From: Meghimatium bilineatum | Lineage: Eukaryota > Mollusca > Gastropoda > Stylommatophora > Philomycidae | Length of the DNA: 64,000 bases | Direction: 5' to 3' | NCBI GenBank assembly: GCA_034231615.1 | Contig: CM067317.1 | Span: 44,772,652 to 44,836,651 of the forward strand | Shown: positions 29,263 through 39,915 of the stretch, piece by piece | Numbering within the stretch: position 1 is the stretch's first letter | How the letters are laid out: every line of letters starts with the position of its first letter | Notes under the pieces: model-generated | Seen by the model: the letters and a program-made list of their open reading frames with translations, nothing else | Told to the model about the DNA's origin: nothing | The model's database searches: none | Program-made: the position numbers and the translations under genes

Positions 29263-30008
29263 GAATTTTTGGACAATAAACAGAGATGTCTTCATACTCT
29301 TCGTCTTATAATCGAGTAACATCAAATTAAAAAAAAAAATTACGTCCAAATCACAGTAAAAATGGAGAAAAACACTTTAAAAAAAATTACAGTCACATGT
29401 CCCGATATATTAAGCCAGGATAAAATGACTAGGGCTCACCAGCAATCTAGAGCGTACTTACCATAATGCTAGGCCTCTAATTACATTAATTTCTATATAT
29501 CATACAATATTTCCTTCGAAATCTCCGATATTTCTTGATAAAAACTCACTTACTAGGTCTATATCGTTATTTCCAACACGCCGCCATTTTTTTAGCAAAA
29601 TTTCCCGGAAATGCTATTTTTAGCAATGGGTATTACCGGTTTTTTTTACCGTTTATAGTACATATATTTCTATCATAAAGGTTTCAATTGATCATCGAAA
29701 TTGGTCAGAAAAGTATACCAGTATCTGATGTTATTTATTAACTACAGTAAAGTGTAGGTACCGGTAGTTACCGGGTGCATATAATGTCTGTGATAACAAA
29801 TGACATCTATATAACGGTAACTGGCGTTTATAGTCTAGCCTTACTGGGTAGTGTTTGATAGTAACAGACTAAATTATAGGAGGTTTGGCTTGCGTACAGC
29901 AAAATGTTTAAACACAATTATCTGTAGTGTAGACACAAAAACAGAACACAGAATAACATCAAATATCGATAAAATTTAGGAAAAACTTACCGGTGCCAGT
30001 CGAAACAG

Positions 30009-31331
30009 TCATTGAAATCCTTCGAAGTCCGAATCACTGTCTGAAGTCTGAAATAACTCATGAATGTCATCATCTGTCATGGAAACATCAGGGTGGATAT
30101 CGTCAGTCTCTGGTACATTGTCGTCGTCGGCATCGTCCTCAAAGATAGCGTCGCCCTCACTTCCATCCATTGCGTTACTTATTGAACACTTTTTGAAAGA
30201 TCTGATGATCATTTCGGATGAAATATCAGACCACGATTCTTTGACCCACGTAACGATTGTGGTGATGTCAACTTTTTTAATGTTACCACCCTTCGTCACT
30301 GCTAAATCAGATGATGCCATCCAGTCATTCCATTTTGCTCGGAGTCTGTCCTTGAATGGTTTGTTCAGGCAGACATCTAGTGGCTGTAAGAGGGATGTAA
30401 GTCCCCCAGGAATGACGGAAACAGACAACCCCATCTCACGGCATCGTTGTACCACTTTCTCTGTGAGATGCGCCCTAAATGAATCCCAGACTAGCATGGA
30501 TGGTTTTTTTAAAGCGGCCCCCTTCCTCTGCCCCCACACTTTATCCAGCCATTCCAGAGTACCACTTTCGTCCATCCAACCTTTCGTGTGAGCACGCACA
30601 AATACGCCACTTGGGAATTTAATACCCTTAGGCAGAGTCTTGCGTTTAAATATAATCACGGGGGGCAAACGTGACCCATCTGCCATGCAAGCTAATACAA
30701 CAGTGAATCGTGTTTTTTCATGCCCAGTTGTCTTTACAAAAACTGTCTTCGCACCTTTGCATTCAACGGTGCGATTAGAAGGCATATCAAAGCAGACAGG
30801 TGTCTCGTCCATGTTTCCTATTTGAGATAGATCGTAGTTAAATCTCTTCCTCAGGTTGATAGTGAAACGTTGAAACAAATCAATTTTTGTTTCTAGCTCC
30901 TTCGGCAACTTTTGCGCCAGCTTAGTGCGTGTTCGTAGACACAAGTGATGTCTGTTCATAAAGCGATTGCACCATCCCATTGACGCAACGAAGTCCTCAG
31001 ATTTGTTATTCTGGAATGCAGGATCTTTCAATATCGAGAGCGCCCTGATTCGAATATTGGTGCGGGTTATAATTAATCCGATCTGTCTAGACTCCATTAT
31101 CCATTCTGATAATTTCTTCTCCAGCGCAGGGAATGAAGCTGTACGGCCACGTGATGCTCTCTTTGATCTTGGCATCAAAGACAATTCTTCCTTTTTTTTC
31201 CTCCATTCTCGCACTTGCTTTTCATTCACAATGAAGTGGCGGGAAGCCATGGAATTGTTGGACTTCTCCGCAAAAGCGATAACATCCAACTTAAAACCAG
31301 CAGTATACGATGTTCGTTTCTGTCCAGGCAT
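30009..31331 (-). CDS. Pogo-like transposase (Brinker-type HTH, CENP-B HTH, DDE_1)
   Basis: This 440-aa uninterrupted ORF is full length for the family. Residues 1-55 form a Brinker-type helix-turn-helix (GFKLDVIAFAE, then RHFIVNEKQVREWRKKK). Residues 65-135 match the CENP-B-type HTH, with LEKKLSEWI and GWCNRFMNRH. The DDE_1 catalytic core spans about 170-380. The three acidic positions are D175 (NMDETP), D283 (VWDSFRAHL) and D319 (LLQPLDV), a DD35D spacing typical of pogo. The C-terminus (395-440) is very acidic. The chosen ATG is the first in frame and precedes the first helix directly. The enzyme should bind the terminal repeats and catalyse cut-and-paste transposition into TA in the nucleus. 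No stop or frameshift is present, so activity is possible but untested. Confidence 0.93.
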   Translation of the reverse strand: MPGQKRTSYTAGFKLDVIAFAEKSNNSMASRHFIVNEKQVREWRKKKEELSLMPRSKRASRGRTASFPALEKKLSEWIMESRQIGLIITRTNIRIRALSILKDPAFQNNKSEDFVASMGWCNRFMNRHHLCLRTRTKLAQKLPKELETKIDLFQRFTINLRKRFNYDLSQIGNMDETPVCFDMPSNRTVECKGAKTVFVKTTGHEKTRFTVVLACMADGSRLPPVIIFKRKTLPKGIKFPSGVFVRAHTKGWMDESGTLEWLDKVWGQRKGAALKKPSMLVWDSFRAHLTEKVVQRCREMGLSVSVIPGGLTSLLQPLDVCLNKPFKDRLRAKWNDWMASSDLAVTKGGNIKKVDITTIVTWVKESWSDISSEMIIRSFKKCSISNAMDGSEGDAIFEDDADDDNVPETDDIHPDVSMTDDDIHELFQTSDSDSDFEGFQ

Positions 31332-32292
31332 CCTTCTTATAAAACACGAATAAAATCAATGACAATAAAAATGTATGAACTGGAAGCTAAACTACTTGTG
31401 CAGTATTCTTGGCTAGCTAAGTCAGCCTTATATTCTATTAATTAGTCCAGCCCACTGAGGCCGCAGATGGCCTACTGGCCCTACCCATTTCAATCGGCTC
31501 AACCAATCCAAGTTTCCCTCACATTATGTGATGCCATTCAGATAAGTGACTAAATGCAATCTTTCTTTATAGAAGATTTGAAACGAGGTTCCAAATCACA
31601 ACACATCATAGGCATTTTGTAGTAAAATTGCGCCGTAATTGATTCCCTCCCCCAACCACTGTACATTTAGTGGAAGACGAGATCAATTTCACAATCCTCT
31701 GTTATGTTTATTTTATTACCGTATTCTCCCCACACGGTAAACATAACCAGGAACAAAGTTCAAACTCTTCTGTATCTTATAAAAACAAACGTGATCTCGC
31801 TGTCTTGCCTTTCATCATTTCCCACTTAAACGTCACTGTCAGAAGCCGGTGACATAATAGTTACGTAGTAATTACTATTCACTAGGGCTGTTCCGCGTCA
31901 TAACGCCCAGACACCCAACACAGACAATTCATTCAGGAAAATCTTTGTTCCCCAAAGTCTCGCCACCTCATAAACCATCTATAGTCATGGATAGGGAAGT
32001 CAGCCTACCGGGTATTCATTATTTTCGGATATATTGATCCAGAATACAGTAGCCACCGGGGTTTCATTCCTTGATTCATTCAAGTTACGTGAGTGAAGCA
32101 AATGAAAGGAATGCTATTTTCTTAGAGTTGCAAAAGTTTGTGTTAATTTCCATTTAGCATGTCGGTTCTTTCTTATGATGATGAAGTTCATTATTGCCGG
32201 CTTTGTTAAGTTGGGGATGTCGGTCTATAGTCGGACTTTCGACTTTCTCCACTTTTGGGAAGGGATAGTTAGGTTGTCGGCCTACAATCGGA
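31332..32292. other. Non-coding right part of the pogo element
   Basis: This is the probable promoter and 5' leader of the transposase (minus strand) together with the subterminal region. No other convincing ORF is present. I see no strong TATA match directly upstream of the start codon beyond TTTTATAAG about 10 bp before it. Confidence 0.5.
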
Positions 32293-32317
32293 TGGGTTTA
32301 TATTCGGAAATTAACGG
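32293..32317 (-). repeat. Right terminal inverted repeat of the pogo element
   Basis: CGGAAATTAACGG is the exact 13-bp partner of the left end. TA follows at 32,318 and then satellite DNA resumes. Inside the end, the short motif GTCGGNCTAYARTCGG occurs twice (about 32,219-32,234 and 32,275-32,290), a possible subterminal transposase site. Confidence 0.9.
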
Positions 32318-34937
32318 TATTTCTAATAATTTGACAATCAATTTATGTGTTGAAACGTTTGAAAAAGAAAATGAAAAGATATATTTCCAGTGATAATCTA
32401 CTGGTAGATACATATATGAAATGTTTGAAAAAGAAAATAAAAAAATATATTTCTAATGATAAACTAGATACATTGCTGAAATGTGTTGAAAAGTTACGAA
32501 ATCAAAGAAATATTTTTCTAATGATAAATCAGATACATTTATGAAATGTGTTGAAAAGTTTGAACAAGAAAATAAAAATAAATATTTTTAATGATAAACT
32601 ATATACATTTATGAAATGTGTTGAAAAGTTTGAAAAATAAAATGAAAAGACATATTTCTAATGATAAACTACAGCTAGATACATTTATGAGATGTGTTGA
32701 AAAGTTTCAAAATCAAAAAAATATATTTCTAATGATAAAAACTAGATACATTTATGAAATGTGTTGAAAAATTTCAAAAAGAAAATCGAATAATAAATTT
32801 CTATTGATAAACTATATACACTTATGAAATGTGTTCAAAACTTTGAAAAAGACAATAAAAATGTATATTTCTAGTGATAATCTACCGGTAGATACATTTA
32901 TGAGATGTGTTGAAAAGTTTGAAAAAGAAAATCAAAAAATATATTTCTAATAATTTGACAATCAATTTATGAGATGTGTTGAAACGTTTGAAAAAGAAAA
33001 TTAAAAAATATATTTCTAATGATAAACTTGATACATTGCTGAAATGTGTTGAAAAGTTTCAAAATCAAAGAAATATTTTTCTAATGATAAATTAGATACA
33101 TTTATGAGATGTGTTGAAAAGATTGAAAAAGAAAATTAAAAAATATATTTCTAATGATAAACTACCGGTAGATACATTTATGACATGTGTTGAAAAATTT
33201 CAAAAATGTAATCAAAAAATAAATTTCTATTGATAAACTATATACACTTATGAAATGTGTTGAAAAGTTTCAAAATCATAAAAAAATATTTATAATGATA
33301 AACTATATACATTTATGAAATGTGTTGAAAAGTTTGGAAAAGAAAATCAAAAAATATATTTCTAGTGATAATCTAGATACATTTATGAAATATGTTGAAA
33401 AGTTTGAACAAGAAAATACAAAAAAATATTTATAATGATAAACTATATACAATTATTAAATGTGTTGAAACGTTTGAAAAAGAGAATAAAAAAATAAATT
33501 ACTATTGATACTCTACCGGTAGATACATTTATGAGATGTGTTGAACAGTTTGAAAATCAAAAAAATATATTTCTAATGATAAACTAGATACATTTATGAG
33601 ATGTGTTGAAAAGTTTGAAAAAGAAAGTAAAAAATATATTTCTAATGATAAACTAGATACATTTGTGAAATGTGTTGAAAAGTTTGGAAATGAAAATAAA
33701 AAAATATATTTCTAGTGATAAACTAGATACATTTATGAAATGTGTTGAATAGTGTGAAATTTAAAAAAAACATATTTCTAATGATAAACTAGATACATTA
33801 ATGAAATGTGTTGAAATGTTTGAAAAAGAAAATGAAAAGATATATTTCTAGTGATAATCTACAGGTAGATACATTTATGAGATGTGTTGAAAAGTTTGAA
33901 AAAGAAAATTGAAAAAAAATATTTCTAATGATAAACTAGATACATTTATGAAATGTGTTTAAAAGTTTTAAATTTAAAAAAAATATATTTCTAATGATAA
34001 ACTGATACATTTATGAAATGTGTTGAATAGTGTGAAATTTAAAAAAAATATATTTCTAATGATAAACTAGATACATTTATGAAATGTGTTGAAAAGTTTG
34101 GAAAAGAAAATCAAAAAATATATTTCTAGTGATAATCTAGATACATTTATGAAATATGTTGAAAAGTTTGAACAAGAAAATAAATAAAATATTTCTAATG
34201 ATAAACTATATACACTTATTAAATGTGTTGAAACGTTTGAAAAAGAGAATAAAAAAATATATTTCTATTGATACTCTACCGGTAGATACATTTATGAGAT
34301 GTGTTGAACAGTTTGAAAATCAAAAAAATATATTTCTAATGATAAACTAGATACATTTATGAGATGTGTTGAACAGTTTGAAAATCAAAAAATATATTTC
34401 TAGTGATAAACTAGATACATTTATGAAATGTGTTTAAAAGTTTGAAATTAAAAAAAAAATATATTTCTAATGATAAACTGATACATTTATGAAATGTGTT
34501 GAATAGTGTGAAATTAAAAAAAAACATATTTCTAATGATAAACTAGATACATTTATGAAATGTGTTGAAAAGTTTGGAAAAGAAAATCAAAAAATATATT
34601 TCTAGTGATAATCTAGATACATTTATGAAATATGTTGAAAAGTTTGAACAATAAAATTGAAAAAAAATATTTCTAATGATAAACTATATACATTTATGAA
34701 ATGTGTTGAAAAGTTTGAAAAAGAAAACGAAAAGATATATTTCTAGTGATAATCTAGATACATTTATGAAATATGTTGAAAAGTTTGAACAATAAAATTG
34801 AAAAAAAATATTTCTAATGATAAACTAGATACATTTATGAAATGTGTTGAAATGTTTGAAAAAGAAAATGAAAAGATATATTTCTAGTGATAATCTACCG
34901 GTAGATACATTTATGAGATGTGTTGAAAAGTTTGAAG
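32318..34937 (-). repeat. AT-rich satellite array, right arm, distal part
   Basis: The inverted monomers resume immediately after the pogo TSD and closely follow the sequence at 27,228 onward: the unusual ACATATATGAAATGTTTG monomer is in both. Positions 32,318-34,300 are therefore another copy of the roughly 2-kb higher-order unit. The array ends at about 34,937, fused to a FOXRED1-like exon copy. Confidence 0.95.
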
Positions 34938-35163
34938 GCACACAGAGACTGCAGTCACGGTAAAACTCACGTTTAACACTCAGATGACATTTGATGTCAC
35001 GCATGAACTCAGAGGTACACAGAGATAACTTGACATTTTCTGGGACAGAGAACTGGTGTCGCACACATTCCCATGAAAGTAGATTTGAAGCTCTTGTGTA
35101 CTGGAAGTAAAAATTAACAGTTTTTTATAATCAAATTTTCTGACAAAATTAGAAATAATTTTT
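34937..35163 (-). pseudogene. Duplicated FOXRED1-like exon next to satellite
   Basis: This segment is a near copy of 46,548-46,732. On the minus strand it has a splice acceptor (TTACTTCCAG) at about 35,101, then an open exon at 34,971-35,100. The peptide contains VRHQFSVPENVKLSL and EFMRDIKCHLSVK and ends at the donor GTGAGT with one extra base (phase 1). It matches the part of FOXRED1 that follows the N-terminal FAD-binding fold. After the donor come GTGAGTTTTACCGTGACTG and the beginning of another repeat unit, which is cut off by the satellite. The upstream intron is also shared with the 46-kb copy up to about 35,163. It is a partial segmental duplicate and is not collinear with the other exons, since on the minus strand it lies downstream of the 45.7-kb exon. 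Confidence 0.75.
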
Positions 35164-35380
35164 CCATCGGCACTTCAGCATTTGCTATTGTGCTTTAATT
35201 TTGATCTGCTGTACCATGTTATATATCCTTCATGCTGTTAATTCAACAAAAGGAAAATGAATGAATGATTAATAATTTTTAATGATAACGAAATTTCTTG
35301 TCGTCAACCTTGTTATCCGCCATATGGCTGCTCCATTTATTTTTATGTTGTCAGATTTTTAAGAAAAGAAAAAATTTTAA
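35164..35380. other. Unassigned intergenic stretch
   Basis: AT-rich sequence between the FOXRED1-like exon copy and the 93-bp satellite. I see no exon, repeat or element end in it. Confidence 0.5.
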
Positions 35381-36945
35381 ATGTTTATACGAATGTGTTA
35401 ATATAGCGCATATTTACATACAAAGTATATTTTATAAAAATGTTTACTTCTGAATTTTGCACTATTGGAACTAAGCAGAAAAAGAATGTGTTTATATGAC
35501 ATATATTTATATACAAGATAAATTTTGAAAAATATTTACTTCTGATGTTTGCACTATAGGAACTAAGTAGAAAAAGAATGTGTTTATATGTCGCATATTT
35601 ACATACAAAATATATTTTATAAAAATGTTTACTTCTGAATTTTGCACTATAGGAACTAAGTAGAAAAAGAATGTGTTTCTATGTCATATATTTATATACA
35701 AGGTAAATTTTATTAAAATATTTACTTCTGATCTGTGCACTATAGGAACTAAGTAGAAAAAGAATGTGTTTATATGTCATATATTTATATACAAGGTAAA
35801 TTTTATAAAATTATTTACTTCTGATTTTTGCACTATAGGAACTAAGTAGAAAAAAAATATTTTTATATGTCATATATTTATATACAAGTTAAATTTTATA
35901 AAAATATTTACTTCTGATTTTTGCACTATAGGAACTAAGTAGAAATAGAATGTGTTTATATGTCGCATAAAAAAGGAAATTTTTTTTAAAATGTTTATTT
36001 TTGAATTTTGCACTATAGGATCTAAGTAGAAAAATAATGTGTTTATATGTCGCATAAAAAGAAAAAAGGAAATTTTATAAAAATGTTTATCTTTTAATTT
36101 TGCACTATAGGATCTAAGTAAAAAAAGAATGTGTTTATATGTAATATATTTATATACAAGGCAAAATTTATAATAATATTTACTTCTAATTTTTGCACTA
36201 TAGGAACTAAGTAGAAATAGTATGTGTTTATATGTCGCATAAAAAGAAAAATGAACATTATTTTTAATGTTTATTTTTTGTATTTTGAAAAATAGGATCT
36301 AAGTAGAAGAAGAATGTGTTTATATGTCGCATAAAACGAAAAGAGTAAATTTTTTTTAATGTTTATTTTTGGATTTTGCACTATAGGAACTAAGTAGAAA
36401 AAAAATAATGTGTTAATATGTCGCATATTTACATACAAGGCAAATTTTATTACAATATTTACTTCTGATTTTTGCACTATAGGAACTAAGTAGAAATAGA
36501 ATGTGTTTATATGTCGCATAAAAAGAAAAAAGTAAAATTTTTTTTTAATGTTTACTTCTGAATTTCGGACTATAGGAACTAAGTAGAAAAAGAATGTGTT
36601 TATATGTCTCATAAAAAGAAAAGAGTAAATTTTTTTTTAAATGTTTATTTTTGAATTTTGCACTATAGGAACTAAGTAGAAAAAAATAATGTGTTAATAT
36701 GTTGCATATTTACATACAAAGTATATTTTATAAAAATGTTTACTTCTGAATTTTGCACTATAGAAACTAAGTAGAAAAAGAATGTGTTTATATGTAGCAT
36801 AAAAAGAAAAAAGTAAATTTTTTTTAATGTTTATTTTTGAATTTTGCAATATAGGAACTACCGGTAAGTAGAAAAAGAATGTGTTTATAAGTCGCATATT
36901 TACATACAAAGTAAATTTTATAAAACTGTTTATATAAATTTTCAC
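35381..36945. repeat. 93-bp satellite array
   Basis: About 17 monomers share GCACTATAGGAACTAAGTAG, then AATGTGTTTATATGTCGCAT and a T-rich segment. GCAC starts at 35,459, 35,551, 35,644 and 35,737 give a period of 92-93 bp. From about 35,940 many monomers are shortened by loss of the ATATTTACATACAAGGT segment and read CATAAAAAGAAAA instead. Minus-strand frames of 61-113 codons repeat a peptide with the monomer and are not taken as genes. The sequence is unrelated to the 70-76 bp satellite. Confidence 0.93.
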
Positions 36946-36979
36946 CCATATGATTCAATAGTTCTTATGTCATTTGTTT

Positions 36980-39035
36980 CCGCTGAGCTTACGTTTCTTT
37001 GTCTATCTATTATCTTTTTTACCAATGGTGTTAGATGTCGCGGGGGAAGTATTCTGTTCTTTCTTTTTCTTCTGAGTTCAGCATCTACGGTCACGTTATA
37101 TTGTCAGGCCTGTCCTGGCATCAGGGCAAAGTCCACTGTCTACTCCAGGTCAGAGCGATTACCCCATAGCTTTTGCCTCAAATCTGTATCCTATGGCCAG
37201 GTCTGGTTTCTCTGCTCTTTGTATGTTGGGCGATCCTGATGGTTGGAGATGTGACAGAAGTTGGTTCTCTTCTGCCTGATTGTGGTTGATTTAGAAATTT
37301 GCGTATGCATTAGATGGTTTGGCATGCGTTTCATTTTTTTCCCCTTTGTACAAGCACTCTTTCCTTTTTTCTGTCATCCAATGGGGTGGATGTTTACATG
37401 TTTTTCCATTGCATGCATTAGAGTGGTTTTTATCCCTCATGAGTTTATTTGACATCCTGCATTTTTTACTTTCGATAGGTGATCAGTATTTGTTTTCGAT
37501 TCTGATGCCCAGGATGTTATTCCACATTCTACTACAGGTCTGACTGTACTGATGTAGACTTTTCAGAGAATACTTCCATTTTCTCCCCAACTTGTGCCTA
37601 CAAGTTTCTCCATCAAGGATAGTTTCCTGGTTGCTTTTTGCTCAGTGGTTATCAGGTGTGGTTTCCAGGTGAGTCGCTTGTCTAGTTTGACCCTGAGATA
37701 ATCTCCTCATGTGCTAACTCACTTTCATTTATTGGTAGATTTGTTTTTCTTGGTGGTTTGAAAGTGAGAAGATGGTTTTTCACATTTTTGGAGAGGTTGA
37801 TCTGGACTCCCCAGTCAGATGTCCATTCACTTAGGGTGTCAAGTGTGGTCTGCATTCTGTTTTTGCAGTGGACAGGTTGCCTGCCACACTCCAGCAAAGT
37901 CATCTGCATGAAGGGTCTTTGAAATATGATGTGACAGTTTCTCTCCAATACCACTGATGAATACTAGGAAGAGGGTAGGAGAGATCACTCCTCCTTGAGA
38001 TACTCCTTGTTGGAGTACAAACATGTTTGCTTAGTTTACCATCTACTTTTACTTTTGCAGTGCGGTAGCAGAGGAAATCTTTTACCCAGTTAAACATTCT
38101 TCCTTCAATTTTGTTTTCGAGAAGCTTGAAGAGGACTCCATCTTTTCACACCTTATCAAAGGCCTTAGTCAAGTCCATAAAAGTTGCCAGCACTTTTTCC
38201 TTCTTTTGAAAAGCATTTTCAATTTCCTGTGCTAGGTATATGAGCTGGTCTTCAGTGCTTCGATTTTTTCTATAGGCCGACTGTATCTCTTGGTGAGCTT
38301 TTGGTTTCCTTCTAGGTATTTTATCAGTCTAGAGTTGACCTCATTCCATTGCTTTTTCCTATGCAACTCAAGAGGCTGACTGGTCGGTAGCTTGACTTGC
38401 TGGTTATTTTTCTTTTGGTTTTTTTTACCGAATGGGATGATGACAGCTTCACGCCAAGTCTGGAATTTTGCCAGTTCTCCATGACTGGTTGAAGATGGTA
38501 AGGAGCTTGTTTCTGCTCACTGGCCCTAGGTTCCTGATCAAATCATTGGTTATGCCATCCTTTTCTGGGGCCTTTTTGGTTTTTAGTTTTCCTATGGCAT
38601 CATTTAGTTCTGCGATGGTAAAAGGTGTCTTCATGCATGGCTTGGGATTTGAATTCAGTTTTCTTGAATTTCTGTTTTTACGTCTTTGATACCTTCATGA
38701 GAAAGTGTTGTTGTACTTTCTTCCTTATAGAAGTCAGCTAAAATGTTTGCTGCCATTTTACCTGTGTGGAATTTCCCCGCTTCTTTGATGACAGTCTTGT
38801 AGTGTGGATTCTTTTTTTCTTCATTTAGACCTCTTGTAAGATTCTGTACATGGAAACTGGTACATGGTCACTTCCTCCCAGTTGACTTTCTACTGTTCTT
38901 GTAATGTGTCTAGTCATCTGTTGCCATGGCAAGATCTGGTGAGCTAATTTTTTTCCAGGCTCTGGATTAGAATGTTGGTGTTATCATCTGGCTGGTTTAT
39001 TAGAATTAGTTTGTTTTCCATCATCCAGGCCACAG
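36980..39035 (-). pseudogene. Decayed non-LTR retrotransposon (end of EN domain, RT, C-terminus)
   Basis: Reading right to left on the minus strand, the pieces are: the end of an endonuclease domain (WMMENKLILINQPDD near 39,030-38,945); the start of the RT domain (ELNDAIGKLKTKKAPEKDGI near 38,630-38,570); a middle RT piece with GVSQGGVISPTLF (about 38,000); the catalytic box as LHADDFAGVW (about 37,910); and post-RT text KLDKRLTWKPHL, then YGITSWA. Frames change several times and stops intervene. The usual YADD is HADD here. This is a 5'-truncated, inactive LINE copy. The family cannot be fixed without a library search. Confidence 0.85.
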
Positions 39036-39039
39036 GGGT

Positions 39040-39345
39040 GACCAGAAGACACAGAATTAGAAACAATGTCATAAGAGAAAGAGTGGGTGTCATATCAATT
39101 CTACAATACATACAAAACCAACAGATACAATGGTTTGGTCATCTGGAAAGAATGCTGTGTGATTCATTAGTTTATAAATCATATATGAAGAGAGGAGAAG
39201 CAGAAATAAGAGCGAGAGGTAGACCTAGAGTACGCTGGATGACAACATCAAAGAGAGATTACATGAACACCAAATTACATTTTCTGAAGCTGCCAGAAAA
39301 GCGAGAACAAGAACATTGTATCTCCCTCGACACCTGTAAAGGGTA
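39040..39345 (+). pseudogene. Non-LTR retrotransposon C-terminal fragment
   Basis: The plus-strand frame reads RRHRIRNNVIRERVGV, QQIQWFGHLERM and RGRPRVRWM, the standard tail of many LINE ORF2 proteins downstream of the RT. It abuts the minus-strand LINE at about 39,037, so the two insertions are in opposite orientation. A related tail lies at 63,420-63,600 (IKQIKYFGHLKRHENM). Confidence 0.75.
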
Positions 39346-39355
39346 AAAGAGGAAG

Positions 39356-39515
39356 GAAAAATAGATAGACCCAATTAAGGCTGGGGGACCGGGAGCCGTT
39401 GCGATCTGAAAAACATTTCTGCGTCAACTGGAGAGAAAACCCAGGATCACTCATATGCGAAGCCAGTGCACTAACCACTTCGCTACTCTGCACATATGCA
39501 TACATACATATAAAA
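39356..39515 (-). mobile_element. tRNA-derived SINE fragment
   Basis: The minus strand reads GTAGCGAAGTGGTTAGTGCA, which fits a pol III A box in a tRNA-like D arm. About 40 nt later CCTGGGTTTTCTCTCC is a degraded B box. The anticodon-arm region is TGGCTTCGCATATGAG. No mature tRNA fold is preserved, so I call it SINE-derived rather than a tRNA gene. Confidence 0.5.
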
Positions 39516-39748
39516 CATGCCCCCGAGGTTGATTCTGTCATCTACATCTTTGTATACTAGCTCTAACTCTTTGATCTAATGCCATGTAATGATAGTCTAG
39601 AGAACGGAATGTGCTATCGTAGTTTACAGCTTGGTTTCGATAGATGTGCCTATACATCTGAATTCAGCATGACTTTTGGGTCACTATGACCGAAACCACC
39701 TGCAGTAAAGACCTGTGTGCAAAAAGTAAACATGACCTGAAATGCTAA
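39516..39748. other. Unassigned stretch before the CACTG element
   Basis: Contains a short ATACATACATAT microsatellite near 39,497-39,512. No ORF or further element end is recognised. Confidence 0.4.
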
Positions 39749-39751
39749 TTA

Positions 39752-39763
39752 CACTGCGCAACA
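39752..39763 (+). repeat. Left terminal inverted repeat of the CACTG element
   Basis: CACTGCGCAACA is identical to the reverse complement of 45,293-45,304 and is preceded by TTA. Confidence 0.9.
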
Positions 39764-39915
39764 AAAAAAAGTTTTTTTTTTTTCTTACAAGTATAAAATT
39801 AGTCAATTCCTACTGAAAATGGGTTGAGAAAAATGAATATGACATCAGAAAATGTTTATTAGCTCTAGTTTTTGAGTTATTGTAATTTCAATATTTGTAT
39901 TAAAAATCCTATTTC

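Larger units (their letters stand above)
29238..32317 (-). mobile_element. Pogo-family DNA transposon, complete, TA target
   Basis: The element is 3,080 bp long. It starts CCGTTAATTTCCG and ends with the exact reverse complement, CGGAAATTAACGG. Similarity continues to about 24 bp (TGTATAACCC against AATATAAACCC). It is flanked by TA on both sides (29,236-29,237 and 32,318-32,319). The uninterrupted satellite copy at about 27,221-27,240 reads GATATATTTCTAATAATTTG, which is the two flanks joined over one TA, so it is the empty site. The element encodes one minus-strand transposase at 30,009-31,331. About 770 bp lie between the stop and the left end, and about 990 bp between the start and the right end. 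A minus-strand AATAAA is present at 29,734-29,739. TA target, DDD transposase and length all fit an autonomous pogo/Tigger-like element. Confidence 0.95.

Noticed and set aside
30064-31445. Plus-strand ORFs of 61-175 codons over the pogo transposase
   Set aside because: They lie antisense to an intact conserved transposase and show no domain.
1-34937. CRISPR array
   Set aside because: The repeats are direct tandem monomers without unique spacers, in a eukaryotic setting.
35870-36945. Minus-strand frames of 61-113 codons reading MRHINTFFFYL-type peptides
   Set aside because: These follow the 93-bp satellite period and vary with its indels. No start context or conservation beyond the repeat.
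36967-37543. Hydrophobic plus-strand ORFs of 63-90 codons (membrane-protein-like)
   Set aside because: Antisense to the decayed LINE C-terminus; the hydrophobicity comes from T-rich antisense sequence.
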